A stretch of DNA of 64,000 nucleotides from Xestospongia bergquistia (taxonomy: Eukaryota > Porifera > Demospongiae > Haplosclerida > Petrosiidae): assembly GCA_963965975.1 (NCBI GenBank), contig OZ014418.1, positions 4,352,775-4,416,774 on the forward strand. Direction: 5' to 3'. How positions within the stretch are numbered: the stretch's first letter is position 1; each line of letters begins with the position of its first letter. Both the position numbers and the translations under genes were made by a program. Shown in pieces: positions 12,851 to 26,012 of this stretch. The notes below the pieces were generated by a model. It had not been told where the DNA came from. It saw only the letters and a program-made list of their open reading frames with translations, and did no database searches.

Positions 12851-14153
12851 CATAATAATTGTTTATTTAAAAATTAATAGTAACATGAATAACATGTAGA
12901 TAAAATTAGGAAAATGCTGACACAAGTTGTTTATGCATCACAAGCTTAATATTTGAAGCTATATCAATATTCATGTGGTATGAACATAGATATGCACAAG
13001 TTATCAACACATCAGTGTGTCTACATAATGCACATTCATCGCATTTCTATTTTTTACTGTATATTCACTATCTCTTTATAGTACACCAGTCATGTTGACT
13101 TATGTCCTCAAGCTGTTACTCACTGTCCTTTTAAAGATATAGGCTGTTCTGAAAAGAAAGAAGTAAGTCATAATATATACTATATATGTACTTGTTTATA
13201 TTGTATCTCTTTAGATGACTAGAGGCGTTCGTGATAAACATTTATCAACTCCTAGTGGTATCATTTCTCATTTATTGCTAATTGCTTCTTTCCTCTCTAA
13301 TCTCAAATCTCTACCTCACATAAAAACAAACGGCAATGAAGTTGAAAAGGATGGTACTGGGTCTTCACTATCTACATCAACTACATGTGATGCTACTGCT
13401 AAAACTAATTTTCAAATGATCCAATCAGATGGAGGCTATAACGCTGATCCTGATATACAACATATACTCAATGAAATGGCCTCAGCTAATGTGCCTGGAT
13501 TAGATAAATTAGCACAGTCTATTGCAACAAAATATGAAGTGGACCAGTTACATAAACGTCTTTCTGAGAAAGACAGTGTAATCTACGCACTCCGAGACAA
13601 GGTTCAAAATTTAGAATCAACAATTCAAACTAAAAGTTCTGAAAATGAGGATAGAGACTTTCGTTTGTCTCTAATGGAGAACAGCAACTATGATGGTACA
13701 ATGGTTTGGAAAATACCTCAGTTTTCTCAACGAATGGAAGATGCAAGAACAGGCAAATACACCTCAATATTTAGTCTTCCATTTTATTCTAGTCACTATG
13801 GTTACAAAATGTGTCTACGTCTTTACATTCTTGGAGATGGTATTGGTAAAGGCACTCACATGTCATTGTTCTTTGTCGTAATGAAAGGAGAATTTGATAA
13901 CATCTTACAATGGCCATTTACTCACAAAGTAACATTCAAATTAATTAACCAATGTGGAGGTCGTGATATCATTGATATATTTCAACCAGATCCTTTAAGC
14001 AAATCTTTCCAGAAGCCCAAATCCGACATGAATGTGGCATCTGGTTGTCCTCGTTTTGTGTCATTAAACGAACTAATGCAAGGAGGCTTTATAGTTGAAG
14101 ATACAGTGTTCATCAAAGTGAAAGTGGATGTCACTACTATGAAACATCCATAA
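12178..14153 (+). CDS. TRAF-family adaptor (RING, TRAF zinc fingers, coiled coil, MATH)
   Basis: Five exons: 12178-12347, 12398-12461, 12518-12694, 13082-13162 and 13215-14153; introns of 50, 56, 387 and 52 bp. Phases agree and give 476 aa. Residues about 26-75 form a RING (CPKC, then TSCGHW, then CQGC), as in TRAFs that act as E3 ubiquitin ligases. Residues about 85-165 carry Cys/His zinc fingers (KNRKHGCDWSG, CPHCKDYM, CPFKDIGC). About 275-320 is a heptad-rich coiled coil, and about 324-470 is a MATH/TRAF-C domain (GTMVWKIPQFS, MCLRLYILGDG, SFQKPKSDMNVASGCPRFVS). TRAFs trimerise through the coiled coil and couple receptors to NF-kB/MAPK signalling. The start ATG gives a short N-terminus before the RING. 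The paralogue cannot be assigned by eye. It is read divergently from the subtilase on its 3' side and looks intact. Confidence 0.93.
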
Positions 14154-14720
14154 CAGTAGTATAGGACATACACTAATGTTCTATTAATTGATTTGTTGGA
14201 TAATTGATATTTTAATCGGCTTTCAATCTAATAAAAAGTTCTAAAAGGCTTCAGTCCCATTAGATGTTGTTGACCCTAGTACTACCTACTGTCCTTGACT
14301 GATGTATAATAATTGAATATGCTTATTATAAACATAGGTCTTTTTTTTTATATTTCTATATAAAAGTAATTTTTGTTAACACATATAAGTTAATTTACAT
14401 GAGCACGGACATGATAAATGCAATGCTGTTTTCTTCAGTGAAAAAAATACATATACAATATTTGTATGACACTATATTCTTTTTACTAATTGTTGTAGTT
14501 TATATAATAGCTTATAGATGTTGTGTGTTTACAATTGTATCTATCATTATCAAAAGCTTTCTAAGCAATTTAATTTAGGTACATACCCTTTACACCACCT
14601 CTTGCTAAGCTTTCGTTTATGTTCTTTTAATTTAGTTTGTGATGGCTTATAATAATTATTTCGACAAAAATGTATTTTTTACAATTACAATATTACATAC
14701 ATTAACACATCACTTAATAT

Positions 14721-16900
14721 TTAACACTGCAAATTGCATGGAAGAGATGAAGTATGTAGTAAAAGATTTGGAGTAGTTTGTCGAAATCTTGAAGGTAAAA
14801 CTGAAAAATCCAATTTATTAGGTTGTACCATTTGTGATAGCAGAAGATGACGTACTCTCCATGGAGTTATAGTTGGACACTTCTCTAAGAGCAATGCTAT
14901 GGCTCCAGTTACATGAGGAGCAGCCATTGATGAACCACTTCTTGTAGAGTGACAGATATCACAGACATGAGCAGCACTTTGAATATCAGAACCAGGTGCA
15001 TACAAATCCACACAAACTCCAGCATTTGAATGAACAAATGGTTTATCATTTCTAGTACTGGCAGATGCAGTGATTACACCATGAATAGAACCAGGAGCTA
15101 CCTTACAAGAATCTTGAGGATTGTTTTCATTGTTGCCAGCTATACTAATAATACTAATTCCTTTCCGCATTAAAACATCTAAAGCTCTTTTAACAATCAA
15201 GTTCTTTTCTCCATATATGGAAAGATTAACAACTGATGGTCTCTTTCTCTTCATTGCTTTTTTAATAACACATTCAGCTCCTAACACAATAGTGTTAGCT
15301 GTACCTAAGTTAGTACAATCAAGTACTCGGACACTAAATATTGTTGCTTCATTAGCTACACCAAGGGTCTTTCCTCCAATGGTTCCAGCAACGTGCGTAC
15401 CATGTCCCGTACAATCCAACCCACTATGATTTGTCCCAAATAACTGGTCAACGGGATCACATCCAGGGGACATAGCTCTCCCCTCAAACTCATTGTGAGT
15501 ATACCATATGCCAGAGTCTAATACATAGACGTCAACTCCCTTGCCTGTTAAGTTGCAAGGTCTTTGATATTGGCTGTTGTAAGGCTTCCCATCCAGACGA
15601 TCCAGACCCCAGCTATAGACGATATTATCTGTACTTCCTGCTTTCATGTAATGATCTTCATTGACTGAGTCCACTTCATCACTATCAATTATCTAAAGAT
15701 ATTAATAACAGTGTGTCATTAAATGTGTTATGTAATGTTATGACATATCATGAGAAATAATAATTGTTAGTAGATAACACTCTCCTATAGAAATTAGTTT
15801 TGGCCATTAACTATCAATGGAATTTTGTACTAGACCATAACACATTTCCTAATGAGATCATTAACAGATGATGCTACTATAAATATTCATATCAATAAAC
15901 AAAATACTTTAGTATGTACACCCCTAATTCAAAACATACAACAACTTTTGAACTTTTTTGGCATAGAAGTGAATTTGGATGTATAGCAGTAAACACAATT
16001 AACTACACTTATTGTCAGTGACATTTGAGAGATGAGATTTACTGAGAAATTGGCACAGAAAACACATCTCTTGTATTATTGGTGAGAATATGCTATATAC
16101 TTCACAAGTAGTTCAAAGCACAGCCAATTGGATCTAGTGACATAAAACATTCACTTTTTTACTAATTTGATGTCGTGTTGCTATGGTAGGTACTATTTGG
16201 AATCCTTTTGCAAATGGTTGCTATGCTAACCATTAATAACTACAGCCACCAGCTGGGTATGGAGCTGATATTGGAAATCCATTTTTAAAGCACATATTTC
16301 ATAAATAAAGTACCAGTTATTTCTCTGTCTCTTCTTTTATCAAAACATTTGCATGACAAAGTTTACATACAGAATTAATTTCTGATAACCATAGCACCAG
16401 CTGAAGTAGCTGCATGACATGCAAAATGCTATTTTATAGCACATGCGCATATTATTCAAATAAACTGACAAATCTATTTAACCATTATCTATTTCTTTGT
16501 TAACTCTATTAACTAATGGTTTACATGGCAAAGTGTAAAGTGAATTAGTAAAATCAATTAAAATATGAATCCTCTACATCTTGTAATACAATTTACAGAG
16601 TTCGCTGACCTTTTGTAATGCAACTTTAGACAGCTTGGCTGAAAATCCGTGTGCAACTTCTTGTACAATGCCATGCAGCTCAATCTTAAATCCAGGTACA
16701 GAATTGTTCTTCTGAAGTTGAATTAGCTCGGAGACATAGTCATGTATTCTTGCAGTAGTGACATTGGATTTCATATGCATAAAATATACACTCTTTACTC
16801 TGACACTTCTTTTAGCACGAACTAACTTTTGAAGTTGACAGTCACCAACTATGAACAATAAACAGAAACAAAGAGAGAGTTTTATAACAAAATTCATCAT
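14721..16900 (-). CDS. Secreted subtilisin-like serine protease (S8, proteinase K type)
   Basis: Two coding exons, 16900-16610 and 15692-14721, give 420 aa. An upstream acceptor (TTTATTGCAG at about 16906) suggests a 5' UTR intron, so I start at the ATG at 16900. Residues 1-20 are a signal peptide (MMNFVIKLSLCFCLLFIVG). About 35-97 is an inhibitor I9 propeptide (KSVYFMHMKSN, AHGFSAKLSKVAL). The peptidase domain holds the complete triad: Asp in YVLDSGIW, His in DCTGHGTHVAGT and Ser in SGSSMAAPHV. The oxyanion Asn is in SIAGNNENNP. The order D-H-N-S and the spacing match proteinase K-like S8 enzymes. It should be made as a zymogen, cleaved after the propeptide and secreted. No C-terminal domain follows, so it lacks the extension of PCSK9-like proteins. 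The gene looks intact; the 917-bp intron holds no other gene. Confidence 0.93.
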
Positions 16901-17412
16901 TGCCTGCAATAAAAAGAGTAAGAAATAATAAAAACTAATGACATTGCTTGTAGACATACTTAGTGAAGTAACTTGAGTTGATAGTCTTTAGCAGTAAACC
17001 TCCACTGACCTGCAGCGTTTAGTTGATATCTAGTGGTAGGACTAGAGGTTGCAGTGTTTATATAGTCACTGATTAATTTAATAATGACATCATCATGTTG
17101 CATTTGGCAACCACACACATGGTTAGAGTTTACACAAAGGGTGTGGGAATGAGTGTAGTACATCTCAAATTAGTTTAGTGACTCTATTGGAATGAGCTGG
17201 AAGAATTATCAACATCAATCTGTTCCATGGATGGTAGCTAATTGGACTACAAGGTAGAATGAGTGGGCACATAAAAGTGTCTGACCTGCTGCCATTTTTA
17301 TGTTAAATCTGTTCAAAAACTTGACCGAGAAACTCTCAACAAAAACAAGACTCAGCTTTGAAACAACCGTTAATAATACTTACTGAATTAGACCACGCCC
17401 TTCCTTCCATGA

Positions 17413-19727
17413 CTAACTTATCAAAAACAAGCAAGAATTCAACTTATCAAATTCCAAGCAATCTTTAAAACTCGTGGCTATCAATTGGCAGTCAAACCAA
17501 GTCAGTTACCAAATGGTGACAAAGGTGTGTTTGTCATAAGGGACTATTTTAAGAGGGAAAGTTCTAGCTCTCTACCCTGGTATGTAGCAATGTCTAACAG
17601 TATAACCCTACATTCTAATTACAGGTACTGTCTATCTATCTTTTGACCCTCTCCTATTACAGTAAATAAATAACGAATTTATATTATGATGGAGTTTATA
17701 TTGACAGCAAACATAGGGACTGTCTAAGATAATATACAAGTATATACATTATTATGTATTTTATTCTTGTGTGACTAATTATTAAGTGACCTATTATGTA
17801 TTGTTTTTGTTCCACCCTGAAGTCTAGAGGATTCAGAAATATGTGTTTATCCTTCAACTTTACTCTACCCCATATGGTCATTAATTTGTTTATCCTTCAG
17901 CTCACCTCTACCCCATATGGTCTCTGATATCATGTTATTCTTAAAATAGACTACAGGCATTTAGCAAACCTTCTAACTTTGTCTTAAAAATGACTCGCAT
18001 GTAAACATAAGGTCAACTTTGTGTACATAATAGTTGCTATAATCAACTTTATCCTATTTTAGCGATTCCAGTCAACACACTATAATTGGCTATCATGTCT
18101 TTGTTGTTATTATATCATGATGTAAGTTAACACAAAAATCTTAAAGGCATATATTTTCTTTAAATGTACTGTTTTTCCTTTTGAAATTCCTTTGTAATTA
18201 CTCAAATTAATGTTTTTCCTTTCAGATCCTGTACTCTAAGTGATACAAGAGGATCTCAATTAACATGTGATCTCTCTTGGCTAACTTTAAAACCACTCAA
18301 TCGATTAGCTACAGGTCAATTAGAAAATAACCATACTACTAGTAAGTACATCACTGAATGTATGGACTTAATTTTTGTCACATTAAAACTATCCTATTGT
18401 ATCATTTATTAAGATTCTATTGCTTATTAGGACAAACTTATCTAATTTGCCTTATGGATTTATTTTAGGGAGTGTATCATTTTGTTATTTCCTAGACATT
18501 CTTGTTGTGATTCATTATATTAATGAAATATTAGTTAAATAAATTTATATAATGTCATTATAAAAATGGTGACAGTAGTCTTGTTGGCGTGAGTCTAAAC
18601 TAATAAATGAAATGCTCATATTTATAAGTACACTTACACACCTAAACATTCCAACTGTGACTATTGTGTTTGTATAGTAAGAGTTGTAATATCCAACACA
18701 ATGTGGTATTGCCTCCCTATATCCCATAGAATCTAGTCGTGTGTTGGTTAATGTAATGTAGTATTATATGTTTGCCCACAATAGTCATGACAGCAGATGA
18801 TTATTAGTGATAATACCAGAAGCAGCTTTTTGGAATGATATCCTCTAGTTCTTAGAAATAGTAGACATTTTTAATATGTTGTGGTTGGTAAAATCCCATA
18901 TCTATTCTTAGAGATTACTGACATATTTAAGTGCATTGCCATGTCCAAACAGCTGTCAATATCGCATTTCCTTGTTACTACTTGTCTTTTTAACTAAAAC
19001 AATTATTGACCTACTCCTCTTACAATGTCAACTATGATTATAGTAAGAGAGGGTCACAACCCAGACATCAAAGCTGTTCAGAATTATTTACTTCTCTAAC
19101 CTAAGTTACTCCTTTCTTCTCTTAACTTTGATATCATTAGATACACCATCCAATGTTGAGTATATTGAAATAAAGATATCTAAAGAATGGCTGGTCAATA
19201 TTAACAAGTTTATACACAACGTCTACTACCTTCCACACCTAGATTCCAGTCATATCTGTCGGTAAGGTCAAAGTTTCTTTATCAATTGGTGTATTGTAAT
19301 TGGAGACTGTTAACTTTTTTACAGTATTGTGAGTGGGTCTTGTTTTAAATTGGCACTATATTGCTAATAAGATAATTGAATTAATAGGAATGCAATGTTT
19401 GCGTTAGATGTTATAGAAGTGTCAATGTGACTGTCTTAATTGAGCTTGCTTGCCCACATATGGAAGGGATGGAGTTATAAAGAAATGCAAAGGAGAAATG
19501 AATGAATGGATAATGTACAGACAAATGATGAATAGATAGAAAATGGATAGATGAATGAATCCGCTTGAATGAAGATGTGGTAACATAAATATGATTGATA
19601 TAACATTGTTATGAATTGTTTTAATTTTCACATTAGACCACTGCGTGGTGTAGTCCTGTTAGTAACAAGAGATATTCATGTTAATGAAGAATTGTACTCA
19701 TCATATATCACCATGGCAACACAGTAA
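17413..19727 (+). pseudogene. SETD9-like SET-domain gene, disrupted
   Basis: Exon-sized blocks follow SETD9 order. 17413-17578 contains NGDKGVFVIR and, in another frame, KVLALYPG. 17625-17691 reads TVYLSFDPLLL and, in another frame, YDGVYIDSKHRDC. 18226-18341 contains LSWLTLKPLNRLATGQ. 19141-19261 contains YIEIKISKEWLV and VYYLPHL. 19637-19727 contains PLRGVVLLVTRDIHVNEEL, ending in TAA. The last three exons splice in one frame with good GT/AG sites. The first two need two frame changes (near 17550 and near 17665) and meet stops. The N-terminal third of SETD9 is missing, because the upstream DNA is the 5' region of the divergent protease. The SET-core N-terminal motif is therefore broken and activity is unlikely. 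An assembly error at both sites is the alternative. Confidence 0.7.
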
Positions 19728-21049
19728 CAGCATCAATGCATTATATATATAATGTGATATTTTTAAGACATTATTTATTAACTGAAGTAATAATTTAAAT
19801 ACATTTTAACATCAGCATATAATAATTAACTATTATATTTTAATAATACTCTATTATTATATTAGTAAAGTGATGTTATCATTGGGAGTGTGTCATTACT
19901 TCCTTATTAGGTTATCCTTATCATGTAACTACCTTGGTGGAAATATTGAGAATTGAGTAATTTCATATAAATTACATTCATCTACATGACATCTGTATAT
20001 AATACAGGCACACATTAAACAAGTACAGAATTAAACCATTCCCTTGAGAATATCTATAAAAACTTTCATACTTTTAAATTTTGGTAATATTTGTATCTAT
20101 CTACCCACACAAATATTTACATAATGCTACACATCAAAGTCTAGACTGTGTCTTTATGATAGTAACTTGTATAGTTGACAATGTTCTACTGTCATAATTC
20201 TCTTACTGAATTACAATATTACGACTCAATGTTTGAGAGTTTGTACTTACTTATATGACAAAATTTCTATTAAAATCACTATAGAATAATTCCTAATTCA
20301 TTGTTATATTTCATAGTTTTGTTCCGAAAAATTCTCAAGCAGGTCAACAAGCCAAAGTTAATACCAAGTTGTCTACATATACTGCACAGTCTGTTCTATT
20401 GAAGATCAATTGTATCAATACTTACATTGTTAATTAAAAAAGACTATCAATAAACATTGAAAGATATAGTTCTGGACATTTTGACATGATTTTTAATGTA
20501 TACCAGCCCATAGGCTTTGAAAGGTGTTGGAAATTGTAGGTTGATAATGATGAGAAAACAATAATTATAAACACATTAATAACTTATTATAAACATAGAC
20601 TAACATAATCTGTTGAACTAGACAACACATTAATTATGGAATGCTATAAGGTCCCACCTAATGTCCTTCATGGTCTGTTAACTTTGAGGTAACTAATGTG
20701 TTATTGACAATGACTACAAACTTATATGGTATTGATATGATGACTACACTCTAACAATGATTACTTCAGTTAATAAATAATGTCTTTAAAATATCAGAAT
20801 ATATTATATTAATAGCTTAGGTTTATTCAAAAACCAAAAAAGGAAAGATCTGATCCTCTGGGTTCTTGCTATTATTTGTATTAATTTGTGAATGTGTGTG
20901 ACATCAGCCAGACATATAAAACAATCAATTTCTTTATTGTAAAATATTGTATAATTAATTATTAAGTCAACAAAATCAATAAAAATTATATATATATATA
21001 TATTGTCCAATCTGTTCTGTTGTTATATCTGTAGTTTTCTAGTTCTGTC
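19728..21049. other. Intergenic, with one exon-like segment at 20317-20437
   Basis: Mostly AT-rich sequence with a (TA)n run at about 20985-21003. On the plus strand 20317-20437 follows a TTTCATAG acceptor and stays open for 40 codons (FVPKNSQAGQQAKVNTKLST and on to a TAA). It could be a last exon of an unseen or decayed transcript. I see no partner exon and no known family. Confidence 0.3.
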
Positions 21050-23630
21050 TATGAAGATTTCAGAATTAGCACCAGTTGCCATGGAAAACTACAGATGTAA
21101 CAGTGTAGGAAAAGAAACAAGCTAACAAGATGCTTTGAGCCTTTTAGTCATGATCAATCACACCCAACATCATAGTGCTTGCAGTTAGGGTTAATGAAAC
21201 TTGTTAGTTGTCATATGTGGAGGTGATAAGGATACAGTTTCTAATCTTATTTGTCACTTTCAATTGTCATACAGCTGGTTAGCTTTTATTACAAAGTCGT
21301 AAACCTATTGATCAAACCAACATCTACTTAAGAAAGAGACAATTATTGTAATAATTGCATAGTTAGCAGAGCCTCAATGCCATGTACTGATGTACATGAA
21401 CTCTGTGTGTCCAATTGTCTAGTTTTAGAACATGCTTCACCCTCTTGTAATCAACCCTCTTGTAATGTTCTTATATCTTAGTGCTATAAAGTAGTATATA
21501 GTTGATAACTTCCAAGTTATAATATCTCATATAGTAGATCACATTGTGCATATTTTGTTACCTTTGAGCTCCAAGTTGACCCTTAATTAGTTAGTTTAAG
21601 CCAAAAAATTGTAAAAAATATTTGGAGAACTTTATTTCACTTGACAGTTAACAATGACTTTAGATAAACCTGTTTAGTTCTTTGATATCTCATAATCTAC
21701 ATATACATTGTACCATCATTACAATTTAGTATATCCACTTGTTGTGGTTCATGTCCTCCTGTGTCCTCTAGTTTGTTTTGATCCTATCTATGATTATTTC
21801 TAAATAAAAAAGCCTCTCCATAAGTCTATTGATCCTCCTGATATACACTTATAATCAACATGTATATCCTAATAACAAATACAAACCTTTATTATACACT
21901 ATAACATGTACAAACCACTTCATTATGTACTATAATATGTAGAAACTCCTTCATTGTGTCTTATAACATCTTCATTAACAAGTAGAAGCTCCTTCATTAT
22001 GTCCTATAACATATACAAACTCATTCATTATATCCTATTACATGTATAAATAACATCTTCATTAACAAGTAGAAGCTCCTTCGTTATGTCCTATAACATA
22101 TACAAACTCATTCATTATATCCTATTACATGTATAAATCTTTTCAATATTTTCATTACATTTGATAACATATAGAAACCCCTTCGTTATTTCCTATAATA
22201 TATACTAACTCATTTATTATATCCTATAACATACTGATACTAATTGGTCTAGCATGATTTTTACATTATCACATTCTAACATGTAATTGATATATATGTC
22301 CTATAATATGCAACATAACACACTCTTTTATGAGCCTTTACTATACACATTTTGTGAGTCCTATAATATATACATTTGCAAACCTGTTGTCAGTCCTTGT
22401 GAACCATATACCATGTACAGGCTTGGGGTCAAATACATGAGTATTTGTATTTAGCTGTATTTAAATACTTTTTTTGAGTATTTGTATTTGTATTTGTATT
22501 TTGAACTTTTGAAACAGGAAGTATTTGTATTTGTATTTCAAATACTTCGTGAAATCTTCAAATACTCCCTTTTAAATTGTTTTTTTCTTCTGCATAATTA
22601 TGTATAAGATCTATGGACACCTATAAGTACCAACAAGTACACTATCTGTGAGATAGGATTAATGTCACCTAATCAACAAAACATTTGAAGAGCGTATGTT
22701 TATTAGATCCAATCAATAATTTGTAATGATTAGTTGATTACACGTAAAGGCAAATAATGGGGAGGTTCTGGATAGTACAAAGACATATTTTAAAAGTATT
22801 TAAATACTTTTGAAAGTATTTGTATTTGAAATACACTCCTGCTAAAAGTATTTGTATTTGTATTTTGTATTTCATATTTTGAGGGTATTTGTATTTGTAT
22901 TTAAATACTTTTCAATGTATTTGACCCCATGCCTGACCATGTATACTATATATTGTGAGTCTGACAACATCCATCATTATCAGTCTTGTACCATGTACAT
23001 ATACAACTTGTTGCAAGTCCTATAACATGCACATAGTGTGACCCCTACACCATCTACATATTGTCAGTCCGATATCAAGTACATATTGTGAGACCCTATG
23101 CCATCTACATATTATCAGTTCTATAACATGTACATAATGTGAACGCTATACCATCTACATATTGTCAGTCCAATAACATGTACATATTTGGACCTCTATA
23201 TCAATTACATATTCAAACACATGTTGCAAGTCATTTATAAGTTCAATAATATGTGTTATTGAAGAAACACAATAATTAGAACATGTACAGTGTACAACAT
23301 GTTCATAAAGAACTGTTTTGTGGTCCATTCATATAATAAAATGTTAAAACACAATTTCACATTACATCCACCTGTGTAGACCTCTTATTACCTGACCTCA
23401 TCACTGATGCATTATTATAGTCTATTAGAGAAATCTCTCAATATAATTGGTTGCTGTATTTTATAATTTATAACTTCATTTGGTATCAGCATTTTAATTG
23501 TTCAAAAACCTTTGTGACCTTGTTTATAATCTGTTGGTATAATTATTATTGGAAATTTTTTATTTAGAATTGATGTTGTATTCTAATTCCTTTGTTATAT
23601 GTATCAAGGTTTGTACTCGCATCTAGAATA
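21050..23630. repeat. Long dispersed repeat, copy 2
   Basis: Same element as 5683-8068, in the same orientation and block order, interrupted by a MITE at 22418-22935. It contains an extra local tandem duplication of about 87 bp (units starting near 21967 and 22054, word CATCTTCATTAACAAGTAG). The shared right end, TTTATTTAGAATTGATGT followed by about 40 bp, lies at about 23564-23625. Confidence 0.8.
22418..22935. mobile_element. hAT-like MITE with 8-bp target duplication
   Basis: 518 bp bounded by terminal inverted repeats CAGGCTTGGGGTCAAATACA (left) and CAGGCATGGGGTCAAATACA (right, reverse complement). It is flanked on both sides by ACCATGTA (22410-22417 and 22936-22943). The interior is dominated by GTATTTGTATTT and its complement, so the whole element can fold back on itself. 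No open frame is present. An 8-bp duplication and CAG-type ends indicate mobilisation by a hAT transposase. The paralogous repeat at 5683-8068 preserves the empty site with one ACCATGTA. Confidence 0.9.
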
Positions 23631-24798
23631 TTTTTTTAATGATATCTCGTGTGTTCCTATTGCACTAATACTTTATTAAATATAGTTTTGTTAAGTAATA
23701 GTTCCATTGTTATGTGACTGTTATGACACTTATTGGTATTGTTTTGGTATTCTTTTAATACCTTTTGAACATACTACTATCAAAGTTACCATTTCTATAT
23801 TTTGTGTGCACCATTTCCTCTATAGTTCCTATGTTTATTCTTTTATCCTTCTTATGGTTCTTGCCCCCATGTTCTATCTTCTGTTACTGTTTCTGTGTTC
23901 GTTCTCTAGTTCTATGTTTATTCTGTAGTATTTCTATTATCCTTTCTTCAATGTTCTAGACTAGAGACTGTTTGATACTTTATATGATATGTATAGTCTT
24001 TACTATGTAGAGTTCATGTACTGTAAACAATTACATAGTTGTTTCATTTACATCTACTGTTTGTGCAATTATAATACTGCACTGGTTTATTACTCTTAGT
24101 CTAGCAAGATGGTTTTGAACTATTTATCATTTTGAAATGGTTTTCATGGTGTACTGGTGATACTGATCACTTTTGTTAACATAGCATTTTATGTTTCCTT
24201 TCTCCTAACTCTACCATCTTTGATTACAAAATTACAAAGATGATATTGGCACTATAATTTTACAAACTACTCTCATCTGGCATCTAGGTTCATGTTTTAG
24301 TTATTCACAGCATTAATTCGGCATAACATCCTTATCACTCTTGGGTCCTTATTACTCTTGCATATCTCTTTGTTAATGTGGTAACTAGGTTGAAAAGGCT
24401 GTACATAGCATTGGTGCTTGCTCATCTGGGTTTATCTAGCATCTATAGGGTGTCTCTTCCTTGACATCAATCAAATTTTGATATCCATTTTCAACCTGGC
24501 ATCTGGATTTCATTTGTGCTTTTTAATGGTATCTAGTGGTGACAAGAATATTTTATTTTGAAGTTAGAGTTTACCTGAGATTTAGTTTTATCTGGTGTCT
24601 GGGATTTACTTTCTGGCATTCGATACTGGAGTTTCACCTAGTGTTTATGTTTTTCTCACAGCTACATGGCTTTTAGCTGGCATCCAAAGGTATTTAGTTG
24701 GCATCTGTTTTTTATTGAGTATGGATGTATCTGATATGTCAGGCTACATCTAGCATCTGAGAAAGTTCATTAGGTGTCTGGTGATAACCTAGCATAGA
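23631..24798. repeat. Low-complexity region with TGGCATCT subrepeats
   Basis: From about 24270 to 24780 the words TGGCATCT, TGGTGTCTGG and TAGCATCTG recur every 30-60 bp in T-rich sequence. The same word recurs at 58540-59340 and 60300-60400, each time to the right of sequence related to the long dispersed repeat, so this may be that element's 3' tail. No gene is visible. Confidence 0.5.
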
Positions 24799-25114
24799 TA
24801 ATGCAAGAAATAAATATGACTTTCATCTTTATTGGTACACACACATATATATATATAGTCATTGTAGTAAATGTACATATATTAACATAGTGATACAATA
24901 TGATCTATACAGCAAGTACATAACATGTATCTAGTGAAATGAGTATACCTTGCGTAGCTGATCTACTCCATAATAATTATAAGTGCTCTCTTTAAAACAT
25001 CAAAGTGATCAGACCTAGACAACAAAACGTGTTACTAAATATAGTGTTATAGTACCTACACTAAATCAATTATGTCATTTGTTTACACTGTATTTATTTA
25101 TAAGTACCTAGAAA
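24799..25114 (-). repeat. Duplicated fragment of SEL1L (copy of 29424-29730)
   Basis: About 310 bp is nearly the same as part of the SEL1L gene at 29424-29730. It covers part of intron 22, exon 22 and part of intron 21, in the same orientation. The exon copy (about 24960-25020) has small indels that destroy the reading frame. Its right end coincides with a GGTACTTATAAATAAAT junction next to the broken transporter gene. It is a segmental duplication, not a mobile element. Confidence 0.85.
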
Positions 25115-25850
25115 CGTTTTGATATCTTCCACTGTCTCCAATGTGTATGGTCCACCATATTTGTGTTTAGCATAATCAAGTCAAGTTGCTTTTGTTTGTT
25201 CAACATAAGTGAAAGCACTTCTTTGCTTAGGTACTTGTAGCATAAGCCAATACATTAAAAACAGTTGAGTATGGGTTACGTTTATGTTTTGTAAAATTAC
25301 TAGCAAAGACGCTGTTTAAACTAACAGCAAAAGACAACAACATAAATGTGGACAAAATAGACAGTATCATAGGTTAGGATTTCTTAGAGTTGTTGTCGCC
25401 AAAGAAGCACCATAGTTATAACTGCTACCAATGAAATTACTCCATATATTCAAATGTATGAATGCACAAATCTTGGTATTTGACTCTGACACCAGTAAGT
25501 CCATGCCATATGGTAGAAAATTAGCTAAATAGCCAGCAGCCCCTAATGTCATCAATACAAGAGCTACTCCAGATATACCATATTTAGCAATAGATACTGC
25601 TACTCCACATATTCCATATTGGATAGAAACTTGCAATAACATTCCAAACCAACAAAACGATACACTCAGAAAGATCACTCTTCCTCTGCCTAATCTGGTA
25701 TCAGCTAACCATCCTGTTAATGGATAGGCCAAGTAAAGAAATAAGTACTGTAAGACAATCGCCACAACAAGACCATCACGACTTGTATTAAGTTGTAAAT
25801 CAGTCGAAAAGCATGTGCTATCTAGTGGACTTACTAAACATTGTCGGTAG
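25115..25850 (-). pseudogene. POT/SLC15-type peptide transporter fragment
   Basis: Minus strand. 25850-25367 encodes transmembrane segments and the POT/MFS signature PLTGWLADTRLGRGRVI, with further hydrophobic helices through about 25400. 25320-25115 encodes the conserved cytoplasmic block that follows in animal SLC15-like proteins: KRNPYSTVFNVLAYA, then in another frame QRSAFTYVEQ, and then KYGGPYTLETVEDIKTF after an in-frame TGA. A frameshift near 25236, the TGA and loss of the rest of the protein (the next exon is replaced by duplicated SEL1L sequence) make it non-functional. Intact members are 12-TM proton-coupled oligopeptide transporters. No start ATG is found in frame; the 5' end approaches the divergent TLC gene, so they may once have shared a promoter region. 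Confidence 0.75.
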
Positions 25851-26012
25851 TATCAACCTACGAGATTTTAATTCCTTGATGCACGTAGACAAACATGATT
25901 GCTTGTTTTTCTTGCTGTCCTCTGGTTTTCCTAAGTCAATGCTTTCCTCTTGTACGTCGAGATTTGTCATTCAATCACCGCCCAGACTGATTACGTGGGG
26001 GAGTTGGCTAAT

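Noticed and set aside
15121..15429. 102-codon open frame on the plus strand
   Set aside because: Fully antisense to the conserved subtilase catalytic exon.
25950..26012. Upstream extension of the TLC frame
   Set aside because: Starts only at a TTG; the first ATG at 26013 gives a normal N-terminus.
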